This document shows positions 28,041 through 38,329 of a DNA stretch of 64,000 nucleotides, one piece after another; position 1 is the first letter of the stretch, and every line of letters begins with the position of its first letter. The position numbers were made by a program, and so were the translations under genes. This stretch comes from Grimontia hollisae CIP 101886. Lineage in GTDB: Bacteria; Pseudomonadota; Gammaproteobacteria; Enterobacterales; Vibrionaceae. The notes beneath the pieces were generated by a model that made no database searches, was not told where the DNA came from, and worked only from the letters and a program-made list of their open reading frames with translations. The stretch is taken from NCBI RefSeq assembly GCF_000176515.1, contig NZ_ADAQ01000013.1, forward strand, positions 893,361 through 957,360, written 5' to 3'.

Positions 28041-28573
28041 TACTCACTCTCTGGGAAGTCGTCGGGCGTCAAAGGGGGTCGATTATAGAACGTTCTCAAT
28101 GCATCTGAATAGGTTTTGGCACGTGCCGGCATGCCCTGCTCCAGATAGACCAGTACCTGTTCCCGTACTTTTGCGGTAAATGCGGCGCGGTCTGGCTCAA
28201 ACGAACCATTGAGGTTGTCACAGCTCACCCGGAAACGATAGCCGCAACTGGCTGACAAAATCCATTCAACCGCCTGAGGTTTAATTTCAACCTTTTCAAA
28301 TTCAGCCTGGGTTTTCTCATCCCGCCCATCAGGTTGATACCAGTAGCCATAATCTTCCAGAAGCCGTCGCTCCGGGCCGGCAATACACCAATGCGCCACC
28401 TCATGCAGCGCAGAGGCGAAGAAACCACGGGCAAAAATGATTCGGTGACGCGGGTTTTCACTGTCTGCGGGCAGATAGATAGGCTCATCACCCCCGAGTA
28501 ATAATTCAGTATTAAAAGATTCAATAAACGTTTGGTTAAAAACAGAAATCAGGTCGTTGTAATCGTGTTGCAT
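28040..28573 (-). CDS. epmC: Elongation factor P hydroxylase
   Basis: EpmC (YfcM) hydroxylates the lysyl-lysine modification on elongation factor P. The 177-residue protein has the metal-binding motif HEVAHW near residue 58 within FFASALHEVAHWCIAGPERR. The C-terminal half is the conserved EpmC domain (PQAVEWILSASCGYRFRVS). The EF-P gene and epmA/epmB are not in this window. Confidence 0.9.
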   Translation of the reverse strand: MQHDYNDLISVFNQTFIESFNTELLLGGDEPIYLPADSENPRHRIIFARGFFASALHEVAHWCIAGPERRLLEDYGYWYQPDGRDEKTQAEFEKVEIKPQAVEWILSASCGYRFRVSCDNLNGSFEPDRAAFTAKVREQVLVYLEQGMPARAKTYSDALRTFYNRPPLTPDDFPESE

Positions 28574-28796
28574 CGGGTGAATTGTAATCGTGAAGTTACA
28601 TCAAATCAGGATATGGCAGCATTTTACCTGTCTATGAGGTCAATGTCGCAGCAAAAAGCACCGTTTTAGGTCATTTCACCTGCCTTATTGATGAATTCAA
28701 TTCATACGTGGGTTCACAACCTTTCATTGGATTGGGAGATTAATCGCATCTATGATTGCGCTAAATCGCCACTTTAAATGCAACTGACTGAATACC

Positions 28797-29456
28797 ATGC
28801 TGTTATCGACCTTGTACATTGTTGGAATTACCGCTGAAGCCATGACAGGTGCGCTGGCCGCTGGCCGTCGAAATATGGACTGGTTTGGTGTGATGCTGGT
28901 CTCTGCCTGCACAGCGATCGGGGGCGGCACCGTGCGTGATATTTTGCTCGGTCACTACCCGCTGGGCTGGGTAGCAAACCCACATTATCTGGTGATTGTC
29001 TGTGTTGCCGGCATTCTGACAACCTGGATGGCATCATGGGTTGCCCGTCACCATCGGCTTTTCGTCCGGCTCGATTCTCTTGGCCTGATTGCTTTCAGCA
29101 TTATCGGTTGCCGCGTGGGCATGGATATGGGCCTGTCACCGCTGATTTGTATGGTGTCTGCATTGGTGACCGGTATTTTTGGTGGTCTGTTGCGTGACTT
29201 GCTGTGTGCACGCCAGCCTATGGTGTTACACAAAGAGCTGTATGCGTCGGTGGCATTTTTTGCCGGTGCCATGTACTGGGCACTGATGACTTACGGCAGT
29301 CAGTTTGGCATCGATGAAAATACCGCGACCCTGTCTACGCTGGTAACAGGCTTTGTCTTCCGCATGTCTGCGGTCAAGTTTGGCTGGTGCCTGCCGGTGT
29401 TTAGTTTTGAAGCGGAAGAACAAAGTGTCCTGGGAAAAGAAGGTCCTGGGTCTTAG
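28797..29456 (+). CDS. TRIC-type cation channel family protein (UPF0126)
   Basis: The protein has 219 residues and about seven membrane segments, built from two repeated three-helix units. Each unit holds a glycine-rich GG-x-x-RD signature (GGGTVRDILLG near 45 and GGLLRDLLC near 130). Bacterial members, such as E. coli YicG and YadS, are trimeric channel homologues of the TRIC cation channels. The last residues (EGPGS) are encoded by the first units of the heptanucleotide repeat array, and the stop codon is a TAG inside it. The gene stands alone between epmC and aroC. Confidence 0.85.
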   Translation: MLLSTLYIVGITAEAMTGALAAGRRNMDWFGVMLVSACTAIGGGTVRDILLGHYPLGWVANPHYLVIVCVAGILTTWMASWVARHHRLFVRLDSLGLIAFSIIGCRVGMDMGLSPLICMVSALVTGIFGGLLRDLLCARQPMVLHKELYASVAFFAGAMYWALMTYGSQFGIDENTATLSTLVTGFVFRMSAVKFGWCLPVFSFEAEEQSVLGKEGPGS

Positions 29457-29553
29457 GTCTTAGGTCTTAGGTCTTAGGTCTTAGGTCCTGGGTCCTGGGT
29501 CCTGGGTCCTGGGTCCTGGGTCCTGGGTCCTGGGTCCTGGGTCCTGGGTCCTG
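29442..29553 (+). repeat. Heptanucleotide tandem repeat array (16 units)
   Basis: The array is one GGTCCTG unit, then five GGTCTTA units, then ten GGTCCTG units, 112 bases with no interruption. It begins inside the last codons of the TRIC-type channel gene and provides its TAG stop. The downstream edge runs into unique sequence at 29556. It is a minisatellite and likely to vary in copy number by slippage. Confidence 0.97.
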
Positions 29554-29585
29554 GGAAACGATAGTACAGAAAAGAGAAAATAAAA

Positions 29586-29614
29586 GGGGCTGGTGGCGCT
29601 AAACCATCAGCCCT
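29586..29614 (-). terminator. Terminator of aroC
   Basis: GGGCTGGTGG and CCATCAGCCC form a ten-base-pair stem with one G-T pair. On the minus strand it is followed by CCTTTTATTTTC. It lies about 90 nt after the aroC stop. Confidence 0.7.
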
Positions 29615-29702
29615 TCTTCATGTCTTGGCCTTTGCTCTTCCTAGGATCTATTTTCCTAGGGCCCAGCTCCTGCTCTTCCTAGGCTCCAGTACCGCGAAGC
29701 TC

Positions 29703-30788
29703 TTAAATCTTCGGTGTGGTGGTCTGCACCCCTGCATTTTGGGCACGGTGGCGTAGCAGGTGATCCATCAGCACAATGGCGACCATAGCTTCAGCAATCG
29801 GCACTGCGCGGATACCCACACAGGGGTCATGGCGACCACGGGTAACCACATCAACCGTTTCGCCATCAACATTGATGGTCTCGCCCGGTACCGTGATGCT
29901 TGAAGTTGGCTTCAGGGCAAGGTGTGCAACGATATCCTGACCAGAAGAAATACCGCCAAGGATGCCACCGGCATGGTTAGATTTGAAACCTTCCGGCGTC
30001 AGTTCATCACGGTGCTCACTGCCGCGTTGGTTGACCACGTCAAAACCATCACCAATTTCCACCCCTTTTACCGCGTTGATCCCCATCAGGGCATAAGCAA
30101 TGTCCGCATCCAGGCGGTCAAAAACCGGTTCTCCCAATCCGACAGGCACATTACTTGCCACTACCGTCAGTTTGGCGCCGATGGAGTCACCGTCTTTTTT
30201 CAGGGTACGGATCAGTGCATCCAGCGCGTCCAGCTTAGTGTCATCTGGACAGAAGAACGGGTTTTGTTCGACCTGATCCCAATCAACGTTGTCGATGGTG
30301 ACATCCCCCATCTGCGAGAGGTAACAGCGGACTTCAATACCAAACTCTTGCTTGAGGTATTTCTTCGCGATGGCACCGGCGGCCACGCGCATGGCCGTTT
30401 CACGCGCAGATGAGCGGCCACCGCCACGGTAATCACGATGCCCATATTTCTGATGGTAGGTATAATCGGCATGGCCCGGACGGAAACGATCTGCAATTTT
30501 GGAGTAATCCTGCGAGCGCTGATCGGTGTTTTCAATGATAAGGCCAATCGACGTGCCAGTGGTTTTACCTTCAAACACGCCTGAGAGAAATTTCACCTGA
30601 TCCGGTTCGCGGCGCTGTGTGGTGTATTTTGAGGTGCCCGGACGGCGACGGTCCAGATCAACCTGTAAATCGGCTTCTGAAATTTCCAGTCCCGGCGGGC
30701 AGCCGTCTACGATACAGCCCAACGCCAATCCATGACTTTCACCAAAGGTGGTGACCCGAAAAACCTGACCTATTGAATTGCCTGCCAT
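29703..30788 (-). CDS. aroC: Chorismate synthase
   Basis: AroC eliminates phosphate from EPSP to give chorismate, using reduced FMN. The sequence opens [20 protein letters not shown], with further signatures [20 protein letters not shown] and [13 protein letters not shown] chose the ATG at 30788 because GAGGAA precedes it and the protein then has 361 residues, the normal length. The upstream in-frame start at 30836 would add 16 unrelated residues. It follows prmB, an order shared with E. coli. Confidence 0.96.
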   Translation of the reverse strand: MAGNSIGQVFRVTTFGESHGLALGCIVDGCPPGLEISEADLQVDLDRRRPGTSKYTTQRREPDQVKFLSGVFEGKTTGTSIGLIIENTDQRSQDYSKIADRFRPGHADYTYHQKYGHRDYRGGGRSSARETAMRVAAGAIAKKYLKQEFGIEVRCYLSQMGDVTIDNVDWDQVEQNPFFCPDDTKLDALDALIRTLKKDGDSIGAKLTVVASNVPVGLGEPVFDRLDADIAYALMGINAVKGVEIGDGFDVVNQRGSEHRDELTPEGFKSNHAGGILGGISSGQDIVAHLALKPTSSITVPGETINVDGETVDVVTRGRHDPCVGIRAVPIAEAMVAIVLMDHLLRHRAQNAGVQTTTPKI

Positions 30789-30956
30789 GACTTCCTCTGT
30801 TTCATCCCGGCTGACGCTAAACAGCCGCTCTAGCATGCACTTAATGAAACATAACCGGGATTGAGAAGCAAAAGCTTTTTTATTGTCCCGACAGAAACAC
30901 CCGCGAATACTGGGCTGGTTTCAACAAATAAAGCAAAAATAGCTCTCCAAATACAA

Positions 30957-30987
30957 AAAAGGCCGAAATCCGTGATTTCAGCCTTTT
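30957..30987 (-). terminator. Terminator of prmB
   Basis: The stem AAAAGGC/CGAAATC pairs with GATTTC/GCCTTTT around a short loop with one bulged base. It lies about 20 nt after the prmB stop. Confidence 0.7.
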
Positions 30988-31007
30988 CCCTGGGTTAAAT
31001 ACCGGGT

Positions 31008-31940
31008 TTAGTCTTTGTAGATAGAAAATTCACCGGCAACGCTGACCAAATCCTGATAGGTCATCATAAACACGCCGTGGCCGCCATTTTCAAATTCCAG
31101 CCAGGTCAATGGTAACTCAGGGTATTGCTCCTGCACATGCACCATGGAATTGCCGACTTCACAAATCAGGATCCCCTGCTCTGTCAGGTAATCCGGCGCG
31201 TTGGCAATAATGCGCCGCATCAGCTTCAGGCCATCCCTGCCGGCAGCCAGCCCCAGTTCCGGTTCGTGGCGGAATTCATCCGGCAGCGCGTTCATGTCTT
31301 CTTCATCCACGTAAGGCGGGTTAGAGACAATCAGGTCATATTTGTCTTTAGGCAGATCGCGGAACAGGTCTGAGCGGATAGGAAAAACCTGTTGTTCAAG
31401 GCCATGTTCCTGCACGTTCATTTCTGCCACTTCCAGCGCATCGCTTGAAATGTCCACCAGATCCACTTCAGCGTCCGGGAAGGCATAGGCACACGCAATA
31501 CCGATACAGCCACTGCCGGTGCACAAATCCATAATGCGTGTTGGTTCAACCTCCAGCATAGGGCGGAACTGGTTCTGGATCAGCTCACCAATTGGTGAAC
31601 GTGGCACCAGCACCCGCTCATCGACATAAAATTCCAGACCACAGAAATAGGCTTTGTTGGTCAGGTATGCCACGGGAGTGCGGTCATTAATGCGGCGCAT
31701 CACCCGCTCGACAATACGCAGGCGTTCGCTGGTGGTCAGGCGCGCATGTTGTGTTTCCGCAGGCACATCAATGGGCAGATATAACGTTGGCAGCACCAGT
31801 TGTACGGCTTCGTCCCATGCGTTATCCGTACCGTGCCCATAATAAATGCCCCCAGCGTTAAAACAGCTTACTGTCCAACGTAGCATGTCCTGCAGTGTAC
31901 GCAGTTCATTGACGACTTCATCAACAATAATTCTATCCAA
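31008..31940 (-). CDS. prmB: Ribosomal protein uL3 glutamine N5-methyltransferase
   Basis: PrmB methylates a glutamine in ribosomal protein L3. The SAM site [15 protein letters not shown] and the catalytic NPPY ([15 protein letters not shown]) are clear. I chose the TTG at 31940: GGAGG lies five bases upstream and the protein then begins [13 protein letters not shown], matching E. coli PrmB, with 310 residues. An ATG at 31961 in the same frame would add seven residues. Confidence 0.94.
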   Translation of the reverse strand: MDRIIVDEVVNELRTLQDMLRWTVSCFNAGGIYYGHGTDNAWDEAVQLVLPTLYLPIDVPAETQHARLTTSERLRIVERVMRRINDRTPVAYLTNKAYFCGLEFYVDERVLVPRSPIGELIQNQFRPMLEVEPTRIMDLCTGSGCIGIACAYAFPDAEVDLVDISSDALEVAEMNVQEHGLEQQVFPIRSDLFRDLPKDKYDLIVSNPPYVDEEDMNALPDEFRHEPELGLAAGRDGLKLMRRIIANAPDYLTEQGILICEVGNSMVHVQEQYPELPLTWLEFENGGHGVFMMTYQDLVSVAGEFSIYKD

Positions 31941-32049
31941 AATGGCCTCCAGTAGCCTCATCGCAGCGCGATAAGGCCAATTCCAACAGGAGAGCAGACA
32001 TTGTTCTTATTTTAAGTACAATGCAGCTAACAAAATTTGGAATTGACTT

Positions 32050-32583
32050 ATGAGTAAGAAATCCCCGATCCCAGACGATGATGATTTGTCATTGTTCCGC
32101 GATGCGGTGAAAGGCGTTAAAAAACTACAGCAGGATACCATAAACCCGCCCAGACGCCAGACAACAAACCGAGGACGCAACAAGCAGTTAGCGTCGACCG
32201 CCCGCGACCATGCCTTCTATTTTTCTGACGAATTTGAGCCTCTGCTGAAAGAAGACGGGCCTACCCAGTATGCGCGTTCGGACGTCTCGAAGTACGAAGT
32301 GAAAAGGCTACGCCGTGGTGTATATGTGCCGGATATGTTTCTGGATTTACATGGCATGACACAACTGGAGGCCAAGCGTGAACTGGGCGCTTTGATAGCA
32401 GCCTGCATCAAAGAAAGCATTAGCTGTGCCTGCGTGATGCACGGTATTGGTAAGCATATCCTGAAACAGAAAACGCCGCTGTGGCTGGCCCAACACCCGG
32501 ATGTGCTGGCTTTCCATCAGGCACCACTGGAATTTGGTGGCGACGGTGCCTTGCTGGTATTAATTGACATCCCGGAGAAGTAA
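32050..32583 (+). CDS. smrB: Ribosome rescue nuclease SmrB
   Basis: SmrB is an Smr-domain endonuclease that cleaves mRNA between collided ribosomes. The 177-residue protein has an N-terminal variable region and an Smr domain from about 95 to the end. The DLHG motif is DLHGMTQLEA near residue 98 and the second motif is VMHGIGKHILK. It is divergent from prmB and ends at a short terminator. Confidence 0.92.
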   Translation: MSKKSPIPDDDDLSLFRDAVKGVKKLQQDTINPPRRQTTNRGRNKQLASTARDHAFYFSDEFEPLLKEDGPTQYARSDVSKYEVKRLRRGVYVPDMFLDLHGMTQLEAKRELGALIAACIKESISCACVMHGIGKHILKQKTPLWLAQHPDVLAFHQAPLEFGGDGALLVLIDIPEK

Positions 32584-32603
32584 CCGGAATGGTGAACAGA
32601 ACA

Positions 32604-32626
32604 AACGCTCAACAGGGCGTTTTTTC
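32604..32626 (+). terminator. Terminator of smrB
   Basis: AACGCTC and GGGCGTT form a seven-base-pair stem with one G-T pair and an AACA loop. A run of T residues follows. Confidence 0.72.
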
Positions 32627-32655
32627 TGTTTAAAACTGAATGCATTTCCTGTCTG

Positions 32656-33150
32656 TCAGGACGCACATCCCATCAGCTGTGACGGACTTTTCATCCAAAG
32701 CACTTCGCCCTTTCCGGTTGCTGCATCATAGTCAATGCAGGAGACCGAGGATGTCGGAAACATCGGCGGTTGCATATCCGCGTCAAATTCTGCGGTGAGG
32801 TAGCCAACCAACGGTAAATGTGAAACCACCAGAATCGAAGAGGGAGCGTCCACCGACACGAGGGCACGAAGATAGGAAGCCACGTGTTCGCTGTCACCAT
32901 ATGGCGTGATGCCATCTTCTGTCAGTACCCGCTTCGCCGGTGGCAGCACTGTTTCACATGCCTGCCAGGTCTGCTGGGCGCGCAGGTATGGGCTAACCAG
33001 CACCAAATCCAGTTTTCCGTCTGGCAGTGCCTGTGCTAACCAGCGCGCTATATCGACAGATTGCAGTTCACCGCGTTCAGTCAGAGGGCGTTCTTCATCA
33101 CTGGCGGCAAAAGTGTGCGCTTCACCGTGGCGCATAATATAAATTCGCAT
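32656..33150 (-). CDS. sixA: Phosphohistidine phosphatase SixA
   Basis: SixA is a small histidine phosphatase that removes phosphate from phosphohistidine proteins, such as the NPr protein of the nitrogen phosphotransferase system. The RHG motif is MRHGEA at 6-11 with His8 as nucleophile. The second His is in VVSHLPLVGYL. The length, 164 residues, is normal. It is divergent from the M16 peptidase gene. Confidence 0.93.
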   Translation of the reverse strand: MRIYIMRHGEAHTFAASDEERPLTERGELQSVDIARWLAQALPDGKLDLVLVSPYLRAQQTWQACETVLPPAKRVLTEDGITPYGDSEHVASYLRALVSVDAPSSILVVSHLPLVGYLTAEFDADMQPPMFPTSSVSCIDYDAATGKGEVLWMKSPSQLMGCAS

Positions 33151-33284
33151 ATCACAACAGCTGATTTTGATTATTCTTGGATATGCTACCAGCCAAGTCT
33201 CCGTTCTGGAACGACAGACCGCACAGATGTTTGCCTCAATTTACTTAGGTGGTCATAATTAAGACCTTGCTACTACTTGCCACT

Positions 33285-33318
33285 AGGGTCTGTTAACCTT
33301 CGGTGGTCAACAGATCCT
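33285..33318. repeat. Palindromic element in the M16 peptidase leader
   Basis: AGGGTCTGTTAACC and GGTCAACAGATCCT form an imperfect hairpin of about 13 paired bases. It lies 17 nt before the M16 peptidase start codon. One arm is nearly repeated at 21913-21931, so it looks like a dispersed palindromic element. Confidence 0.6.
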
Positions 33319-33335
33319 ACGCATAAAGGTGCCTT

Positions 33336-36113
33336 GTGCAAATCAGTCCCAACGATCATCGTAGCTACCGACTCATCACTCTGGCGAACAAACTGAGGGT
33401 CCTTTTGGTAGAAGACGCACAGGCGACCCGCAGTGCTGCCGCACTGACCGTAAATGTCGGCCACTTCAACGATCCCGAAGAGCGGGAAGGTCTTGCGCAT
33501 TTCCTTGAACATATGCTGTTTCTGGGGACAGAAAAATATCCGGTTGTCGGTGAGTTTCAATCCTTTATCAGCAGACACGGGGGCCACAACAACGCCTGGA
33601 CCGGTACCGAGAACACCACGTTTTTCTTTGACATCCAGTCATCACATTTCGAAGAAGCACTGGACAGATTTGGCCAATTTTTCTCAGCTCCCCTGTTCAA
33701 CGCAGAAGCCGTAGATAAAGAGCGTAATGCAGTGGATTCAGAATATCGCCTGAAGCTTCAGGATGATGTCCGCCGCATTTATCAGGTTCAAAAAGAGACC
33801 ATCAACCCAGCACACCCTTTCTCTAAATTTTCCGTCGGTAGCCTCGATACGCTGGCTGACCGTGATGGGAGCCTGATCCGTGATGAATTAATTGCTTTCT
33901 ATAAGGCCAATTACAGTGCGAACCTGATGAACGCCGCCATTACCGGCCCGTATTTGCTGGATCAATTGCAAACACTCGCCGAACAGGTGTTCAGCGCGAT
34001 ACCTAATCATGATCTGGCCCCTTTTGTCCCTGATGTCCCCTTTGTCGATAAAGCGCAGACACAGCATTTTGTCAGCATTGAGCCGCTAAAAGATGTACGC
34101 AAACTGACACTGGCATTTTCCCTGCCAGCGACCGACGAACATTACAAAATCAAACCCCTTTCCTATATTGCCCACTTGTTGGGGTATGAGGGGGCTGGCA
34201 GCGTGATGTCGCTGTTGAAAAATAAGGGACTTATCAACAACCTCTCCGCCGGTGGTGGGATTAGCGGTTCGAACTTCCGCGAATTTACTGTCAGTGTCAG
34301 CCTAACCGAAGTAGGTCTCAGTAAGATTGACGATATCGTCACCTACATCTTTCAGGCGATACACCTTATCCGCGAGCACGGGATGGATGAATGGCGCTAT
34401 GCGGAAAAACGCGCAGTGCAGGAAATGGCATTCCGCTACCAGGAACCTTCACGCCCTATCGATACCGTGAGTCATCTGGTGCTCAATATGCAGCACTATC
34501 AGGATGATGATGTGTTGTATGGCGATTACATGATGGAAAGCTATGACGAGACGCTGATCCGCCAGATGCTGGGGTACCTGACACCAGAGAACCTTCGCCT
34601 GACCCTGATTGCCAAAGGCGGCAAGCATGACCGTACCGCGAACTGGTATGACACGCCGTACAGTGTCAACCCCTTTACCTCGGCCCAGCTTGAAAAATGG
34701 CGGGCACCCCATATTTCCCCGACCCTGGCACTGCCAGAGCCAAATCCCTTCATCAGTTACGAACTTGACCCAGCAGAGCTGGAAGCCCCCGATAGTACCT
34801 TACCGGAAATGGTCCAGGAGTTGCCTGGATTCAGGCTCTGGCACCTCCAAGATACCGAGTTTCGGGTACCCAAAGGGGTCGTTTACGTTGCGATAGACAG
34901 CCCGCATGCTGTGGAATCGATCGAAAACCTTGTGAAGACACGTGTCAGCGTCGAAATGTTGATGGAGTCCATCAACGAGACCGCTTACCCCGCAGAAGTT
35001 GCAGGACTCAACTACAACCTATATGCCCACCAGGGCGGCGTGACGTTAACGCTCAGCGGCTTTAACGAAAAACTGCCGCTACTGATGGATTTGGTGCTGG
35101 AGAAATTTGCCAACCGCGAATTCAAACCGGAACGTTTCGATGTCATAAAAACCCAGTTGCTCCGTGGCTGGAAAAACGCCACTCAAAATAAGCCGATTAA
35201 CCGCTTGTACAACGCCATGACGGGGATTTTACAACCTAATAATCCGCCGTATGAAGCCCTGATTGAAGCCTTGGAACCGCTACAGGTTTCTGAACTACCA
35301 GACTTTGTTCACCGCGTAATGTCTGAACTGCACGTTGAGATGTTTGTTTACGGCAATTGGCAAAAGCACCAAACCCTGGCACTTGGAAAAACCATCAAAG
35401 ATGCTCTGCACGTCCATGACCAGCGTTATCAGGAGTCTATTCGCCCTCTGGTACTGCTCAAAGGTGCGGGTAGTGCGTCGTATCACTTAACGTGCGACAG
35501 TCAGGATTCCGCAGTGCTGATTTACTACCAGAGCCATGGTACTGCGCCGAAGGATGTGGCCCTATTTACGTTTGCACAACACTTAATGTCAGCCATTTTC
35601 TTTAATGAGCTTCGCACCAAGCAGCAACTGGGTTATATGGTCGGCTCCGGCAATATGCCACTTAACCGCCACCCCGGGCTGATTTTCTATGTGCAGTCCC
35701 CGTTGGCAGGACCAACCAAATTGATGGAAGCCATTGATGATTTTCTCAATGCGTTCTTTCTGGTATTGCTGGAACTGAATGAATCTCAGTGGCAGGCCAG
35801 CAAGCAGGGCCTGATAGCCCAGATCGAAGAGCCTGACGCCAACCTACGCGCCCGGGCACAGCGTTTGTGGGTCAGCATCAGTAACAAAGACAGTGAATTC
35901 ACCCAACGACAGCAAGTAGCGGCAGCAATCCGCAACATGGCGCGGGCTGATATGGTGAAATTTGTCGTGGAGCAACTAAAGCCGAGAACCTCTGATCGCT
36001 TGGTCATGCACAGTTGTGGCAGTGCTCACCCCAACCAGTGTGGCCCAGAGGGACTGAAAGAGATCTCGTCCATTACCGCCTTTCGCCGCAACCGCCTTGA
36101 ACGGATCAGCTGA
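33336..36113 (+). CDS. Insulinase-family (M16) zinc peptidase
   Basis: The 925-residue protein belongs to the M16 pitrilysin/insulysin family. The inverted zinc motif HFLEH gives His55, Glu58 and His59, and Glu136 in AVDSEYRL is 77 residues further, the usual spacing. Pitrilysin/insulysin-type segments with the active half at the N-terminus and inactive repeats behind are recognisable, including FFNELRTKQQLGYMV near the C-terminus. The start is the GTG at 33336, with AAGG upstream. There is no signal peptide, so it is probably cytoplasmic, unlike E. coli PtrA. It is followed by a bidirectional terminator. Confidence 0.9.
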   Translation: MQISPNDHRSYRLITLANKLRVLLVEDAQATRSAAALTVNVGHFNDPEEREGLAHFLEHMLFLGTEKYPVVGEFQSFISRHGGHNNAWTGTENTTFFFDIQSSHFEEALDRFGQFFSAPLFNAEAVDKERNAVDSEYRLKLQDDVRRIYQVQKETINPAHPFSKFSVGSLDTLADRDGSLIRDELIAFYKANYSANLMNAAITGPYLLDQLQTLAEQVFSAIPNHDLAPFVPDVPFVDKAQTQHFVSIEPLKDVRKLTLAFSLPATDEHYKIKPLSYIAHLLGYEGAGSVMSLLKNKGLINNLSAGGGISGSNFREFTVSVSLTEVGLSKIDDIVTYIFQAIHLIREHGMDEWRYAEKRAVQEMAFRYQEPSRPIDTVSHLVLNMQHYQDDDVLYGDYMMESYDETLIRQMLGYLTPENLRLTLIAKGGKHDRTANWYDTPYSVNPFTSAQLEKWRAPHISPTLALPEPNPFISYELDPAELEAPDSTLPEMVQELPGFRLWHLQDTEFRVPKGVVYVAIDSPHAVESIENLVKTRVSVEMLMESINETAYPAEVAGLNYNLYAHQGGVTLTLSGFNEKLPLLMDLVLEKFANREFKPERFDVIKTQLLRGWKNATQNKPINRLYNAMTGILQPNNPPYEALIEALEPLQVSELPDFVHRVMSELHVEMFVYGNWQKHQTLALGKTIKDALHVHDQRYQESIRPLVLLKGAGSASYHLTCDSQDSAVLIYYQSHGTAPKDVALFTFAQHLMSAIFFNELRTKQQLGYMVGSGNMPLNRHPGLIFYVQSPLAGPTKLMEAIDDFLNAFFLVLLELNESQWQASKQGLIAQIEEPDANLRARAQRLWVSISNKDSEFTQRQQVAAAIRNMARADMVKFVVEQLKPRTSDRLVMHSCGSAHPNQCGPEGLKEISSITAFRRNRLERIS

Positions 36114-36157
36114 GTAGAACCTGTCCCCATTGCCGCTTTCAGGAAAAAGCATTAAAA

Positions 36158-36182
36158 ATCCCCAGATTGTATGTCTGGGGAT
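36158..36182. terminator. Bidirectional terminator between M16 peptidase and fadJ
   Basis: ATCCCCAGA and TCTGGGGAT form a nine-base-pair stem. It is followed by CGTTTTTT on the plus strand and TTTTTAA on the minus strand, between convergent genes. Confidence 0.85.
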
Positions 36183-36208
36183 CGTTTTTTCGGACGTAAG
36201 CGCTATCG

Positions 36209-38329
36209 CTAGTGGAATGTTTTTCCTTCACCTGCCATAACCTTGAGCAACTCACAGGGCGCGAAACGCTCGCCATATTTGGCTTCATGCTGCGCCAGCA
36301 TCTCCACCAAGCGTGGGATACCGATATGATCCATATAACGGAAAGGTCCACCGAGAAATGGCGGGAAGCCAATACCAAAGACCGCACCAATATCACCATC
36401 ACGCGCCGACTTCACCACACCTTCGTCCAGACATCGTGCCGCTTCATTCAGCATCATCAGCACACAGCGAAGCGCCAGTTCATGGGAAGACAGCTGGCTT
36501 TTCAGCTCCACACCCAGCAGGGTATAAACACGCTTGTCTACTTCTTTCTTCTTGCCCTTGTAGACGAAGAAACCTTTACCGCTCTTACGCCCTTTGCGGC
36601 CATCGTTGAGCATCACATCGAATACATCCGGCGCACGGAAACGCTCACCCAGTTCATTAAGCAGGATTGGGCTGATTTTGGCACCGATATCAATGCCCAC
36701 TTCATCCAGCAAGGTCACAGGACCCACCGGGAAACCAAAATCCAGCAGGGCATTGTCAATATGCTCAACCGATTCACCGGAAAGCAAGGTCATCGCCGCT
36801 TCGTTCATATAAGGCGCAAGAATACGGTTGACATAAAAGCCAGCTTTGTCGGCCACCACGATCGGGGTTTTGCCTTGTTTCTTGGCAAGCTTCACCACGG
36901 TCGCAACCGTTTCTTCTGACGTATCCGCATGGGGGATCACTTCCACCAACGGCATTTTGTCTACGGGCGAGAAATAATGAAGGCCGACGATATTTTCAGG
37001 ACGTTTCGCCCCTTGCGCGATTTGATGGATGGGCAGCGAAGACGTATTGGTGGCAAAAAGGGTGTCTTCACTCAGGTTTTCTTCTACTTCAGCAACCATC
37101 TGGTGCTTCAGCTTCAGATCTTCAAACACCGCTTCGATGACCACATTGTTGCGGCTCATGCCGGAATAATCCGTCGTACCACTGATGCGGTCCATCATCT
37201 TTTGCATTTCCGCTTTGGAGATAATGCGGCGTTTGCGCTTCTTATCCAGCAGGTTATAGCTATAAGCCTTCGCATTGAGAATGCCATCATTGCCGACATC
37301 TTTGATACGCACTGGAATATTCGCTTTCGTCGCCGTCACATTGGCAATGCCCGCGCCCATGAGACCACCACCCAGCACGGTCACCCCTGTCACCAGGCGC
37401 GGCTCAGCATCTGCACCGGTTTCTTTTTTCATCGCTGTGGTGGCGAAGAAAATACTACGAAGCGCAGCAGATTCTGGCGACATCACCAGCTCACCGAAGC
37501 ACTTGGCCTCCAGCGCCAGCCCTTTCTCAATGCCTTTGTCCAAGCCGTACTTGATCACATCAAGAATGGCTTCAGTTGCCGGGTAATTGCCGCGGGTTTT
37601 CTCACGGGTTTTCTTGGCGGCCTGCTCAAACACCACGGAACGACCCAGTGCGTTGCCGCCCATCGCCCAGTCCTGCCAGGTCCCTTTGCGCTTTGGCTTG
37701 CCTTTTAATGCCAGCTCTTCAGCGACACGAAGCAAAACAGACGGCGGCACAACATCGTCGACTACCCCCATTTTCTTCGCTTTCTTGGCTCGAAGCTGTT
37801 TGCCGGTCAGGATCATATCAAGCGCACCTGCCACACCTATTAGTCGTGGCAAACGCTGTGTTCCGCCAGAGCCAGGCAGCAGGCCTAACTGTACTTCCGG
37901 CAACCCCAGACGGGTTTTGTCATCGTCTGTGGCAACCCGGCTGTGGCATGCCAACGCAAGCTCAAGGCCACCGCCCAGACAAGGGCCATGAATCGCAGCG
38001 ACCACATGGAAAGGCAGCTTTTCAATCCGGGAAAACAGCTGCTGGCCCTGTTCGGCAATGGCCTGTGCATCTTCGGCTGTCTTGCAGGCATCCAGCATAC
38101 GGACATCCGCGCCAGCCACAAAGTTATCCGGCTTGGCGGAGTAAAGTACCAGACCTTTAATGTCACCCTTGTTTTCAAGCTCGCTCAGAATGGCACTGAC
38201 TTCATCAACGAACGTTGCTTGCAGCGTGTTCATACTCTCGCCAGGTACATCAATGCTCAGCCAGGCAACACCGTCGTTGCCATAGCGCAGCGAAAACGCA
38301 CCGTTTGTTGAGGTTGTTTGTTCCGTCAT
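36209..38329 (-). CDS. fadJ: Fatty acid oxidation complex alpha subunit FadJ
   Basis: FadJ combines enoyl-CoA hydratase and 3-hydroxyacyl-CoA dehydrogenase activities. The N-terminal crotonase domain (about 1-190) has [18 protein letters not shown] and [16 protein letters not shown]. The NAD domain starts near residue 310 ([14 protein letters not shown]), and a C-terminal dehydrogenase pair follows. The length is 706 residues. Its ATG shares a base with the fadI stop (TAATG), so the two are co-translated, as in the E. coli fadIJ operon. Confidence 0.95.
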   Translation of the reverse strand: MTEQTTSTNGAFSLRYGNDGVAWLSIDVPGESMNTLQATFVDEVSAILSELENKGDIKGLVLYSAKPDNFVAGADVRMLDACKTAEDAQAIAEQGQQLFSRIEKLPFHVVAAIHGPCLGGGLELALACHSRVATDDDKTRLGLPEVQLGLLPGSGGTQRLPRLIGVAGALDMILTGKQLRAKKAKKMGVVDDVVPPSVLLRVAEELALKGKPKRKGTWQDWAMGGNALGRSVVFEQAAKKTREKTRGNYPATEAILDVIKYGLDKGIEKGLALEAKCFGELVMSPESAALRSIFFATTAMKKETGADAEPRLVTGVTVLGGGLMGAGIANVTATKANIPVRIKDVGNDGILNAKAYSYNLLDKKRKRRIISKAEMQKMMDRISGTTDYSGMSRNNVVIEAVFEDLKLKHQMVAEVEENLSEDTLFATNTSSLPIHQIAQGAKRPENIVGLHYFSPVDKMPLVEVIPHADTSEETVATVVKLAKKQGKTPIVVADKAGFYVNRILAPYMNEAAMTLLSGESVEHIDNALLDFGFPVGPVTLLDEVGIDIGAKISPILLNELGERFRAPDVFDVMLNDGRKGRKSGKGFFVYKGKKKEVDKRVYTLLGVELKSQLSSHELALRCVLMMLNEAARCLDEGVVKSARDGDIGAVFGIGFPPFLGGPFRYMDHIGIPRLVEMLAQHEAKYGERFAPCELLKVMAGEGKTFH

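Noticed and set aside
29442-29553. Possible CRISPR array
   Set aside because: The units are seven bases long and contiguous, with no spacers. It is a simple minisatellite.
36212-36919. 235-codon plus-strand open frame opposite fadJ
   Set aside because: It is antisense to conserved FadJ residues. No start signal or family resemblance is seen.
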